This document shows positions 1-5,657 of a DNA stretch of 7,866 nt, piece after piece. How positions within the stretch are numbered: the stretch's first letter is position 1; every line of letters begins with the position of its first letter. The position numbers and the translations under genes are program-made. Source of the stretch: Bradyrhizobium sp. (GTDB lineage Bacteria; Pseudomonadota; Alphaproteobacteria; Rhizobiales; Xanthobacteraceae); assembly GCA_025960445.1 (NCBI GenBank), contig JAICIT010000098.1:1-7866 (forward strand). Reading direction: 5' to 3'. Under the pieces are notes generated by a model. It was not told where the DNA came from. It saw nothing but the letters and a program-made list of their open reading frames with translations, and searched no databases.

Positions 1-320
1 GGCATGTTGACGCTTCCGCCTTCGCTGAGCGCCTTGAATTTGCGCTCGGCATCCGCGGGATCGTTGACCGTCAGCGAGACCGAGAAACCTTGCGGCTTAT
101 TGAAGTGACCGGGAGGCGAATCAGAGGCCATCAACACCTCGCCATCGATCGTGATCCTGCCGTGCATGATCTTCTTTTTCCACTCCGGTGGGGTCGGCAT
201 CGATTCCGGCGCGCCCTCGTGGGTCATTAGTGCCTCGATCTTCGCGCCGAGCACCTTTTGGTAATACTTGAATGCGGCTTCACAATTACCGTTGTAGAAC
301 AGGTAGGGATTGAGCTGCAT
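1..320 (-). CDS. PhnB-like VOC family protein, 3' end cut by window edge
   Basis: The first 106 residues of a vicinal-oxygen-chelate (glyoxalase/bleomycin-resistance fold) protein of the PhnB / 'DUF1338-free' small type are visible; the reading frame runs off the window. Recognisable pieces are the opening MQLNPYLFYNGNCEAAF, the KIMHGRITI strand (residues 50-58), LMASD (63-67) and the GGSVNM turn (101-106), which in this family precedes the final strands. Related proteins are about 135-150 residues, so some 30-45 are missing. The ATG is preceded by a clear AGGAG ribosome site (327-331, six bases before the start). The gene begins 39 bases after the stop of the SRPBCC gene, with no promoter-like element between, so the two are probably cotranscribed. 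The substrate is unknown. Proteins of this type have been labelled demethylubiquinone methyltransferase-like, but nothing here supports a methyltransferase activity. Confidence 0.9.
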   Translation of the reverse strand, partial: MQLNPYLFYNGNCEAAFKYYQKVLGAKIEALMTHEGAPESMPTPPEWKKKIMHGRITIDGEVLMASDSPPGHFNKPQGFSVSLTVNDPADAERKFKALSEGGSVNM

Positions 321-359
321 GGTTTACTCCTGCTAGTTGGCGCTTCGAATCTTCGGTTG

Positions 360-893
360 TCATTCAGCAAGCTTTTTCAAGTTGGCGAGACCGACTTCGA
401 AATCTTTGCCAACCATTTTGTCGATGTTCATGAACACCTGCATCAGCTTGGAGATGAAAGGCGCCGGACCGTGCATCAGCCATGTCAGGCTGGTGCCATC
501 GCCCTGCGGCAGCATTGTGAATTCGGCGGTGTTGTGGGCTTCGAACGGCACAAAAAAATCGAGCTTGATCACGACTTTCGACGGCGCCGACACGTCCGTA
601 ATTTCCATGCGGCCGGATCCCACATTCTTGTTACCTTCCCACGCATAGACCGCGCCCTTGCCGCTTGCAGCCCCGCCATAGGTCCGCTTCATGGCGGGAT
701 CCTTGTTCTCGTACGGGGACCAGCTTCCCCAGCGATGAAAGTCAGCGATCAGCGGGAAAATCTTTTCCGCGGGCGCTCGCACCACAATGTCGCGGCGGAC
801 GCTGAACCTGCCCGGCTTGATTGCGGCCAGGATCAGAACGATTGCGATAGCGACCACAAGCAGCGCGACAATCACGACAATGATCTCAAACAT
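360..893 (-). CDS. membrane-anchored SRPBCC (polyketide cyclase / START-like) protein
   Basis: This encodes 177 residues. A hydrophobic helix at residues 3-25 is followed by KPGRF and then an SRPBCC ligand-binding domain. It includes APAEKIFPLIADFHRW (40-55), the WSPYENKDP motif (58-66), a central GAASGKGAVYAWEGN segment and a C-terminal amphipathic helix ending GLANLKKLAE. The N-terminal helix has no obvious cleavage site, so I infer an inner-membrane anchor with the cavity domain outside the cytoplasm or at the membrane face; orientation is not determined. I chose the ATG at 893 because GGGGGA lies just upstream. An in-frame ATG at 908 adds five residues (MLGDA) but has no ribosome site. 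SRPBCC domains bind hydrophobic ligands and some are cyclases or dehydratases; no catalytic set is evident. It lies 79 bases after the sigma factor gene, behind its own candidate ECF promoter. Confidence 0.9.
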   Translation of the reverse strand: MFEIIVVIVALLVVAIAIVLILAAIKPGRFSVRRDIVVRAPAEKIFPLIADFHRWGSWSPYENKDPAMKRTYGGAASGKGAVYAWEGNKNVGSGRMEITDVSAPSKVVIKLDFFVPFEAHNTAEFTMLPQGDGTSLTWLMHGPAPFISKLMQVFMNIDKMVGKDFEVGLANLKKLAE

Positions 894-933
894 GGCATCC
901 CCCAGCATTGAAAGTTCGGTGATTCATGGAGAG

Positions 934-960
934 GACGAACGGCGGAGGCACAATCCGACA
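934..960 (-). promoter_or_regulatory. candidate ECF-sigma promoter of the SRPBCC-VOC pair
   Basis: Reading the minus strand, TGTCGG (955-960) is followed after exactly 17 bases by CGTC (934-937), 12 bases beyond the sigma factor stop codon. Transcription would start about 30-35 bases before the SRPBCC ATG, leaving room for its ribosome site. The same TGTCGG-N17-CGTC arrangement lies before the YCII-sigma operon, while the spacers share no evident similarity. It resembles the -35 (TGTCGA) and -10 (CGA/TC) motif I recall for Streptomyces ECF42 sigma factors. The repetition is seen; the function is inferred. Confidence 0.5.
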
Positions 961-972
961 CCGAACGAATCG

Positions 973-2247
973 TTATTTTGACACGCGGACTTCGTGTGGC
1001 GGCGCACTGTCGCGCATTAGCCGATCGAGATGCATCCGGATGTGAGCAGCTTCCGCGGAGGTGTTGGCGAGCGCGATGGCGCGATCGAACGCAACGCGGG
1101 CCTCGTCATTGCGCCCGAGCTGCATCAGGAACGCGCCGCGCACGCCGAAGTAATGGAAATAATTCGAAAGCCGCGAGGCCAGCGGTTCGATCATGTCAAG
1201 CGCTGCCTGCGGACCGCGCACCTTGGAGGCCGCGACCGCGCGATTGAGCGTGACGACCGGCGATGGCTGCATGATTTCCAGGGCGCCATACAGCAAATCG
1301 ATCTGAGTCCAGTCGGTATCTTCGGGCCTGGCCGCGCGGGCATGCAGCGCCGCAATCGCCGCCTGGATCTGATAGGGGCCGCTGCGGCGATGCCGCATGG
1401 CCTTATCGATCAAGGCCACTCCCTCGGCGATCATCTGCTGATTCCATAGCGAGCGATCCTGATCGTCTAGCAACACCAGCATGCCATCGGCGTCGAAGCG
1501 AGCCGCGGCGCGCGCATGCTGCAACAGCAGGAGCGCGGTCAATCCCATGATCTCGGGCTCGCTCTGGAACAGGCGCAGCAACAGCCGCGCCAGCCGGATC
1601 GCCTCCTCACACAACGGACTGCGGCTTTCGGCAGTGTCGCCACTGGCCGAATAGCCTTCGTTGAAGATCAGGTAGATCATGGCGGCGACCGCCGAGAGCC
1701 GCTCCGCGCGCTCCACCGCACCCGGCGTCTCGAAAGGCACGTCGGCATCCGCCACCCGGGATTTCGCTCGGGTTATGCGCTGCTCCATCGCCGCTTCCGA
1801 GACCAGGAACGCCCGCGCAATCTGTTTGACGCTCAGCCCGGAAACCACGCGCAAGGCAAGCGCGATCTGCTGGGTGGCTGGCAGATCGGGATGGCAGCAG
1901 ATGAACAACAGGCGCAGGATGTCATCGCGATAGTGCGAGCCGTCGAGTCGTTCAGCCAGCGCCTGCTCGGCGTCGTCCAAATCCGAGATGACTTGGTCAT
2001 CCGGCAGCGGCTCCTGCTTCCGATTGCGCCGCACTTCGTCGATCGCGACATTGCGGCCGACCATGATCAGCCACGCCGCCGGATCGCGCGGTGGACCGTT
2101 CTGCGGCCAGCTCTTCAGCGCGCGCAAACAAGCATTCTGAAAAGCCTCCTCCGCGGTGTCGAGATTGCGGAAATAGCGCAGCAGCGCGCCGACCGCCTGG
2201 GGACGCGCCGATGTCAGCGCGGCATCGATCCAGGCGGTGTCGGTCAT
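973..2247 (-). CDS. ECF sigma factor with C-terminal DUF6596/TPR-like extension (ECF42 type)
   Basis: This 424-residue protein is over twice the length of an ordinary ECF sigma factor. The sigma-2 region spans about residues 12-80, with the core-binding segment LDTAEEAFQNACLRALKSWP (29-48) and the -10 recognition segment WLIMVGRNVAIDEVRRNRK (59-77). The sigma-4 helix-turn-helix lies at about 105-168, with LLFICCHPDLP and the recognition region GLSVKQIARAFLVSEAAMEQRI. The remaining ~250 residues are helical: a DUF6596-like block with IYLIFNEGYSAS, then alanine-rich TPR-like helices. The ATG overlaps the stop of the upstream YCII gene (ATGA), implying translational coupling. The LFICCHPDLP and NEGYSAS signatures, the long extension and the YCII/DGPF neighbour all point to group ECF42. 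In that group no anti-sigma factor is found and the extension is thought to control activity; none is encoded here either. It probably drives its own operon and the SRPBCC gene. Confidence 0.93.
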   Translation of the reverse strand: MTDTAWIDAALTSARPQAVGALLRYFRNLDTAEEAFQNACLRALKSWPQNGPPRDPAAWLIMVGRNVAIDEVRRNRKQEPLPDDQVISDLDDAEQALAERLDGSHYRDDILRLLFICCHPDLPATQQIALALRVVSGLSVKQIARAFLVSEAAMEQRITRAKSRVADADVPFETPGAVERAERLSAVAAMIYLIFNEGYSASGDTAESRSPLCEEAIRLARLLLRLFQSEPEIMGLTALLLLQHARAAARFDADGMLVLLDDQDRSLWNQQMIAEGVALIDKAMRHRRSGPYQIQAAIAALHARAARPEDTDWTQIDLLYGALEIMQPSPVVTLNRAVAASKVRGPQAALDMIEPLASRLSNYFHYFGVRGAFLMQLGRNDEARVAFDRAIALANTSAEAAHIRMHLDRLMRDSAPPHEVRVSK

Positions 2248-2612
2248 TTCAGGGCGCCTCCCGGTTGAAACACGCCGACGGGCCGAATTTCATACGCGCC
2301 GCCGGGATTTGCGGCGCCGAGATCGCGCGCAACATCGACCGCCTCATCGAGATTTTTGCAGTCCACGATGTAGAAGCCCAGCAGTTGTTCTTTCGTCTCC
2401 GCGTACGGACCATCGAGCACGATCGGCGGATCATCCTTGCGCAGCGTGGCGGCCGATGTGGTCGGCAATAGCCGCGCCACCGGTCCAAGCCGGCCCTGCT
2501 TGGCCAGTTGCTCCTGCACGACGGCAAGTCTTTTCATGACCGCGCCGTCCTGCTCTTTGGTCCAGGAACCGACGAAGTCCTCATCGTGGTAGCAAAGGAT
2601 GGCATAGAGCAT
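2244..2612 (-). CDS. YCII-related / DGPF-domain protein
   Basis: A 122-residue, single-domain protein of the YCII (dimeric alpha-beta barrel) family. It starts MLYAILCYHDED, carries a histidine-aspartate pair at residues 9-10, and has the family hallmark near residue 67, here DGPY rather than DGPF, followed by AETKEQLLGFYIVD. It ends with the typical YEIRPVG strand (107-113). An upstream in-frame ATG at 2696 would add 28 residues that do not look like the family and would swallow the candidate promoter, so I use 2612. The ribosome site there is weak (GGGA, about 11 bases upstream). Its stop overlaps the sigma factor start by 4 bases. Genes for this family are the standard companions of ECF42 sigma factors, but their biochemical role is unsettled. 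It could be a sensor or partner for the sigma factor extension, or simply a target of it. Confidence 0.92.
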   Translation of the reverse strand: MLYAILCYHDEDFVGSWTKEQDGAVMKRLAVVQEQLAKQGRLGPVARLLPTTSAATLRKDDPPIVLDGPYAETKEQLLGFYIVDCKNLDEAVDVARDLGAANPGGAYEIRPVGVFQPGGALK

Positions 2613-2638
2613 GGCGCGATGTTCCCGTTTGATTCGAA

Positions 2639-2665
2639 GACGAATGGGCGAGAGCGTTTCCGACA
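2639..2665 (-). promoter_or_regulatory. candidate autoregulated ECF promoter of the YCII-sigma operon
   Basis: On the minus strand, TGTCGG (2660-2665) is followed after 17 bases by CGTC (2639-2642), with the YCII ATG about 27 bases further on. The expected leader is about 20 bases. Sequence and spacing match the element before the SRPBCC gene exactly (TGTCGG-N17-CGTC). Of the other TGTCGA/TGTCGG copies I checked by eye in the window, none had CG(A/T)C at this spacing. Autoregulation is common for ECF sigma factors. The match is seen; its role is inferred. Confidence 0.5.
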
Positions 2666-2681
2666 GGATAGTGGAAGTATT

Positions 2682-2709
2682 TTGCGGCAAAAACACAATC
2701 CGCTAATGT
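2682..2709 (+). promoter_or_regulatory. weak candidate sigma-70 promoter for the hydroxyacid dehydrogenase
   Basis: TTGCGG (2682-2687), a 16-base spacer and TAATGT (2704-2709) lie 34-61 bases before the ATG at 2743. The match to the housekeeping consensus is only fair. The shared 130-base gap also holds the divergent candidate ECF promoter, whose -35 box ends 17 bases to the left, so the two could interfere. Confidence 0.25.
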
Positions 2710-2742
2710 TCCCGGCAATTCGAACCTTAAGGCAACAATCGC

Positions 2743-3708
2743 ATGCATAAGGGAACGTTGGCACTGCTCATTCACGGCGGCACCGAGAACTGGTCGCCGG
2801 TCCGGTGGAAGCGCCGGTTTGACGAGGCATGCCATGATCGCCGCGTTTGGCTGCTGCCCGACGCCGGCTGCGATCCTAGCGAGATTCGCTACGCCGCCGT
2901 CTGGAAGCCATATCCGGGCGAGCTTGCGGGGTTTCCGAATTTGCGTGTGATCTTCAATCTCGGCGCCGGCGTCGACGCGTTGATCGCCGACGCCACGCTG
3001 CCGAAGGTGCCTCTGGTTCGCGTATCCGTCGGCGATCTGACCGATCGAATGACGGAATACGTGGTGCTGCATGTGCTGATGCATCATCGGCAGGAGCTTT
3101 ATCTGCGAGCGAGCCAGCGCGAGAAGATCTGGGCGCCGAAGTACCAATGGCCCGCCGCAGCGATTTCGGTCGGCATTATGGGCTTGGGCACGCTCGGATC
3201 TAATGCGGCCCGGGCACTGCGGCATCTCGGCTTCCGCGTCTCAGGCTGGAGCCGGAATCCAAAACAGCTCGATGGCGTCAGTTGCTTCCACGGCAATGAG
3301 CAGCTCGACAACTTCCTGGAACGCACCGACATCCTGGTTTGCCTGCTGCCGCTCACGCCGGAAACGCGGCGCATCCTCAATCGCCGAGTGTTCGTAACCC
3401 TCAACCGCAGCAGTCCGATGGGCGCGCCGGTACTGATCAACGCCGGACGTGGCGGCCTGCAAAATGAATCCGACATTCTTCAATGCCTCGATGATGGGAC
3501 GCTCGGCGCCGCGTCGCTGGACGTATTCGCGCAGGAGCCGCTTCCCGCCGAGAGTGCGTTCTGGACCCATCCAAAGGTCGTGTTGACGCCGCACAATGCC
3601 GCGGACACCGATCCCGATGAGATATCGAAGTATGTCGCGCGCCAGATCGAACGCTTTGAAGCTGGCGGCGCTTTGGAAAACGTCGTCGATCCCGCGCGCG
3701 GGTATTGA
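2743..3708 (+). CDS. D-2-hydroxyacid dehydrogenase, GhrA-like (glyoxylate/hydroxypyruvate reductase type)
   Basis: A 321-residue cytoplasmic NAD(P)H-dependent reductase of the D-isomer 2-hydroxyacid dehydrogenase family, close to the usual length for GhrA. The substrate half contains FNLGAGVDAL (71-80). The Rossmann half has the dinucleotide motif GLGTLG (147-152), then GWSRNP (168-173), whose serine-arginine pair favours NADPH as in GhrA. Catalytic residues fall where expected: Arg236 in INAGRGG, Glu265 in AQEP and His284 in PHNA. It lacks the N-terminal ACT/SerA-type extensions of phosphoglycerate dehydrogenase. The likely reaction is reduction of glyoxylate to glycolate or hydroxypyruvate to glycerate; the exact substrate cannot be read from sequence. 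The gene is monocistronic, divergent from the YCII-sigma operon and convergent with the tetR-type gene (27-base gap). An AAGG about ten bases upstream is a modest ribosome site. Confidence 0.9.
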   Translation: MHKGTLALLIHGGTENWSPVRWKRRFDEACHDRRVWLLPDAGCDPSEIRYAAVWKPYPGELAGFPNLRVIFNLGAGVDALIADATLPKVPLVRVSVGDLTDRMTEYVVLHVLMHHRQELYLRASQREKIWAPKYQWPAAAISVGIMGLGTLGSNAARALRHLGFRVSGWSRNPKQLDGVSCFHGNEQLDNFLERTDILVCLLPLTPETRRILNRRVFVTLNRSSPMGAPVLINAGRGGLQNESDILQCLDDGTLGAASLDVFAQEPLPAESAFWTHPKVVLTPHNAADTDPDEISKYVARQIERFEAGGALENVVDPARGY

Positions 3709-3735
3709 GCATGATCGCGCAAACGTGCTGATCCG

Positions 3736-4380
3736 TTAGGCTCCCACCATCACATCAATCGCGCCCTTTACGATTGCCTCCAATTGCTTGCGTGGCACGC
3801 GGGCACGGGCACGGATCGCGATGGTGTGGATGGTGGCGGATGCCAGTTGCGCCAGCACGACAGGATCGGCGGATGCCGGCAGCTCGCGTTGTTCCTTGGC
3901 GAGGCGGAAGCAACTAGCGAACGCTTTGTCGAGTTCCGAAAATCCTTCAAGCACCAGCGCGCGGATTTCGGGGTCGGCCACAGCCTCGGATGCCGCCGTC
4001 ATCACAGTGAAGCAGCCGCGCGGGCCAGTTTCGCCGGAAAGGTAGATGTCGAGCGCCACCGCGAAGATGCGCTCCAGCCGTTTGCGAATCGGCAGCTCAT
4101 CCCGAAAAATTTCCTGCATCGCCGCGCGCGCATCGGCGCGATAGCGCGCATAGCTCTTGATATAGAGCTCGCGCTTGTCCCCGAACGCGCCGTAAAGGCT
4201 CGGCCGGTTCATGCCGGTGGCGGCGCTGAGCTCGTCGAGCGAGGTCGCGGCGAAACCTTGCTTGCGAAATAGATCGAGCGCCTTGCCGAGCGCGAGTTCG
4301 GGTTGATACGCGCGCGGCCGCCCGCGCCGCTTCGCCGTCGAATCGGATTTCATCACCGTTTTTTTGATTTTTTGTACCAT
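3736..4380 (-). CDS. TetR/AcrR family transcriptional repressor
   Basis: A 214-residue TetR-type regulator. After a lysine-rich leader and RRGRPR (18-23), the helix-turn-helix covers about residues 45-66, with the recognition part TGMNRPSLYGAFGDKRELY (55-73), one of the most typical TetR signatures. The C-terminal ligand/dimer domain includes GPRGCF and is less diagnostic. The start is uncertain. ATG 4380 gives MVQKIKK, ATG 4353 gives MKSDSTAKRRGRPR, and the frame stays open to 4497, across the divergent gene's start. None has a strong ribosome site; 4380 fits the candidate promoter best. The gene is divergent from the glutathione S-transferase gene, so by the usual TetR arrangement it probably represses that gene and itself in response to an electrophile or other small ligand. 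Ligand and targets are inferred. Confidence 0.88.
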   Translation of the reverse strand: MVQKIKKTVMKSDSTAKRRGRPRAYQPELALGKALDLFRKQGFAATSLDELSAATGMNRPSLYGAFGDKRELYIKSYARYRADARAAMQEIFRDELPIRKRLERIFAVALDIYLSGETGPRGCFTVMTAASEAVADPEIRALVLEGFSELDKAFASCFRLAKEQRELPASADPVVLAQLASATIHTIAIRARARVPRKQLEAIVKGAIDVMVGA

Positions 4381-4392
4381 TTCGCAAAAAAT
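4367..4392. promoter_or_regulatory. inverted repeat over the tetR-type start, possible operator
   Basis: Arms ATTTTTTG (4367-4374) and CAAAAAAT (4385-4392) are perfect 8-base inverted copies separated by 10 bases. They span the preferred start codon of the TetR gene. The arms are mostly homopolymer A/T, which weakens the case. Bound repressor here would block tetR expression. Confidence 0.3.
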
Positions 4393-4431
4393 ACCTTGAC
4401 GAAAGGACATATTATGCGGGACGGTACAAAA
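4370..4431. promoter_or_regulatory. widely spaced inverted copies of TTTTGTACC in the divergent control region
   Basis: TTTTGTACC at 4370-4378 recurs inverted as GGTACAAAA at 4423-4431. Including the two next bases, 10 of 11 positions match (TTTTGTACCAT versus TTTTGTACCGT). One copy overlaps the tetR-type start codon; the other lies 20 bases before the transferase start. Their centres are about 53 bases apart, close to five helical turns, so they sit on the same DNA face. This would suit two half-sites or two repressor sites, one for each gene. Confidence 0.4.
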
Positions 4432-4440
4432 TACAAGCAA
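4411..4440 (-). promoter_or_regulatory. candidate promoter of the TetR-family gene
   Basis: On the minus strand TTGCTT (4435-4440), an 18-base spacer and CATAAT (4411-4416) form a plausible housekeeping promoter, predicting a start near 4404 and a leader of about 24 bases to the ATG at 4380. The inner TTTTGTACC copy (4423-4431) lies in its spacer, as expected for autorepression. Confidence 0.3.
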
Positions 4441-4450
4441 GGAGGCATCG

Positions 4451-5095
4451 ATGGACCTGTATTTCTCTCCGCTCGCCTGCTCGATGGCGACCCGCATCGC
4501 ATTTTACGAGGCCGGCGCGCAGGCGAACTATCTCGAAGTCGATCCCAAGACGAAGATTATACAGAGCGATGGCTCCGATTTCCGCGCGATTAACCCGCTC
4601 GGGCTGGTGCCGACATTGCGCACCGATGAGGGTCTCGTGCTCACCGAAAATGCGGCGATCCTGCAATATGTTGCCGACCGATTTCCGCAGGCGGGTATCT
4701 CGGCCGTATCGGGAATCGAGCGGAGCCGGTTGCATCAATGGCTCTGCTTCATCGGCACGGAGTTGCACAAGGGATTGTTCGTGCCGGTGCTGGACAGGAA
4801 GGCGCCGCCTGAGGTGAAGACTTATGTTCTCGGCAAGGGACTTTCGCGTCTGGATTATCTCGAGAACTATCTGAACGGCCGCGAATTCCTGCTCGACCAT
4901 TTCAGCGTCGCGGATGCTTACCTGGTGACGGTGATCAACTGGACGATGGCGACGCCGCCGATTGAACTCGCCAAGTGGCCAACGGTGAAGACCTACTACG
5001 AACGCTTGCGCGCGCGGCCCAGCATTGCGCGGGCGGTCGCCGAGGAGTTCAAGCTGTATCAGGCCGAACTGGCGCGGCACAAGGCGGCGGCGTGA
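4451..5095 (+). CDS. glutathione S-transferase, beta-class-like
   Basis: A 214-residue cytosolic glutathione S-transferase. The N-terminal thioredoxin-fold domain begins MDLYFSPLACSMA, placing a cysteine at residue 10, the catalytic position of bacterial beta-class enzymes. It continues through the glutathione-contacting VPTL turn (53-56, with the cis-proline) and TENAAI (65-70). The helical C-terminal domain contains the folding motif FSVADAYL (151-158), with the Ser152/Asp155 capping pair. A near-perfect AAGGAGG ribosome site (4439-4445) sits five bases before the ATG, so strong translation is expected. It would conjugate glutathione to electrophiles or act as a thiol-disulfide enzyme; the physiological substrate is unknown. 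The divergent TetR gene probably controls it. It ends facing ybgC, with a palindromic repeat in between. Confidence 0.93.
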   Translation: MDLYFSPLACSMATRIAFYEAGAQANYLEVDPKTKIIQSDGSDFRAINPLGLVPTLRTDEGLVLTENAAILQYVADRFPQAGISAVSGIERSRLHQWLCFIGTELHKGLFVPVLDRKAPPEVKTYVLGKGLSRLDYLENYLNGREFLLDHFSVADAYLVTVINWTMATPPIELAKWPTVKTYYERLRARPSIARAVAEEFKLYQAELARHKAAA

Positions 5096-5111
5096 ACGCC
5101 GGCTCGAGCGA

Positions 5112-5137
5112 GTCGTCCCGGTGCTTGCCGGGACGAC
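5112..5137. repeat. REP-like palindrome, possible bidirectional terminator
   Basis: GTCGTCCCGG (5112-5121) and CCGGGACGAC (5128-5137) are perfect 10-base inverted arms around a 6-base loop. It lies in the 94-base gap between the convergent transferase and ybgC genes, where a terminator would serve both. There is no T-run on either side, so it is not a textbook intrinsic terminator. Its sequence resembles dispersed palindromes I recall from Bradyrhizobium, Rhodopseudomonas and Nitrobacter genomes, which often sit after genes. Stem formation is certain on paper; its role is inferred. Confidence 0.7.
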
Positions 5138-5189
5138 GGTAATGGATTGGGTATTGCTCAACTGGACCATGGGTTCCGTCTGCGAATAG

Positions 5190-5657
5190 CTAGCTCATGT
5201 CGGCTTTGAGCAGCAGCCGTAGCGCTTTCGGAATCGGCTGCGCGCGCCCTTCACTGATAAAGGCGACGCGCACCTGCGCACTGACCAGAACGTCGGCGCC
5301 GCGCCGCACCTCCTGGGCCAGAGTGATCGAGGCGCCCTTTACCGCCACGGGCCAGGTCACGATGTCCAGCACATCGTCCATTCGCGCCGGCTTGAGGTAG
5401 TCGATCTGCATCGAACGCACCACAAACGCAAAGCCGGGCGTTTCCGCCTGCGCTTCCGCAAACAGCGCGTGCTGTTCTGCGCCCTTCAACCGCAGATGAT
5501 TGGTGCGTCCTCGCTCCATGAAGCGCAGATAGTTGGCGTGATAGACGATCCCCGAAAAATCCGTGTCCTCGTAATAGACCCGGATCTGCATGTGGTGACG
5601 GCCGTTGCGGATCGCACCATCCAGATGAGCGGTGAGCGACGGGGCAGGCTCGCTCAC
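5190..5657 (-). CDS. ybgC: YbgC/FadM-family acyl-CoA thioesterase, tol-pal associated
   Basis: A 155-residue hotdog-fold (4HBT) thioesterase. The active-site segment [26 protein letters not shown] runs through residues 28-53, with Asp33 as the likely catalytic residue and Tyr39-His40 following in the usual spacing. YbgC proteins hydrolyse short-chain or acyl-ACP-like thioesters in the cytoplasm and have been linked to phospholipid metabolism and the Tol-Pal system. The start is a GTG that overlaps the ruvB stop (GTGA). An internal ATG at 5591 would give 133 residues beginning just before the domain, and is possible. It ends TAG at 5190, at the end of the ruv operon. The expected next gene, tolQ, is not present downstream; a convergent transferase gene is. 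Confidence 0.93.
   Translation of the reverse strand: MSEPAPSLTAHLDGAIRNGRHHMQIRVYYEDTDFSGIVYHANYLRFMERGRTNHLRLKGAEQHALFAEAQAETPGFAFVVRSMQIDYLKPARMDDVLDIVTWPVAVKGASITLAQEVRRGADVLVSAQVRVAFISEGRAQPIPKALRLLLKADMS

Noticed and set aside
894..908. Upstream ATG (908) as start of the SRPBCC gene
   Set aside because: It has no ribosome site, whereas the ATG at 893 follows GGGGGA and begins directly at the hydrophobic helix typical of the family.
258..911. 217-codon open frame on the plus strand opposite the SRPBCC gene
   Set aside because: It overlaps two good minus-strand genes and their control region, and its product has low-complexity composition with no domain.
1516..2268. Long open frame on the plus strand opposite the sigma factor gene
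   Set aside because: It is antisense to a convincing sigma factor; its product is Q/R/H-rich with no recognisable domain, as expected from high-GC antisense frames.
2613..2696. Upstream ATG (2696) as start of the YCII gene
   Set aside because: The extra 28 residues do not resemble the family, which begins at MLYAILCYHD, and they would cover the candidate ECF promoter.
4396..4415. TTGACG (4396-4401) with TATTAT (4410-4415) as the transferase promoter
   Set aside because: Each box looks good alone, but the spacing is only 8 bases, and no acceptable partner was found for either at 16-18 bases. The transferase promoter is left unassigned.
4412..5170. 252-codon open frame on the minus strand opposite the glutathione S-transferase gene
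   Set aside because: The plus-strand transferase has a near-perfect ribosome site and all family motifs; the antisense product has none.
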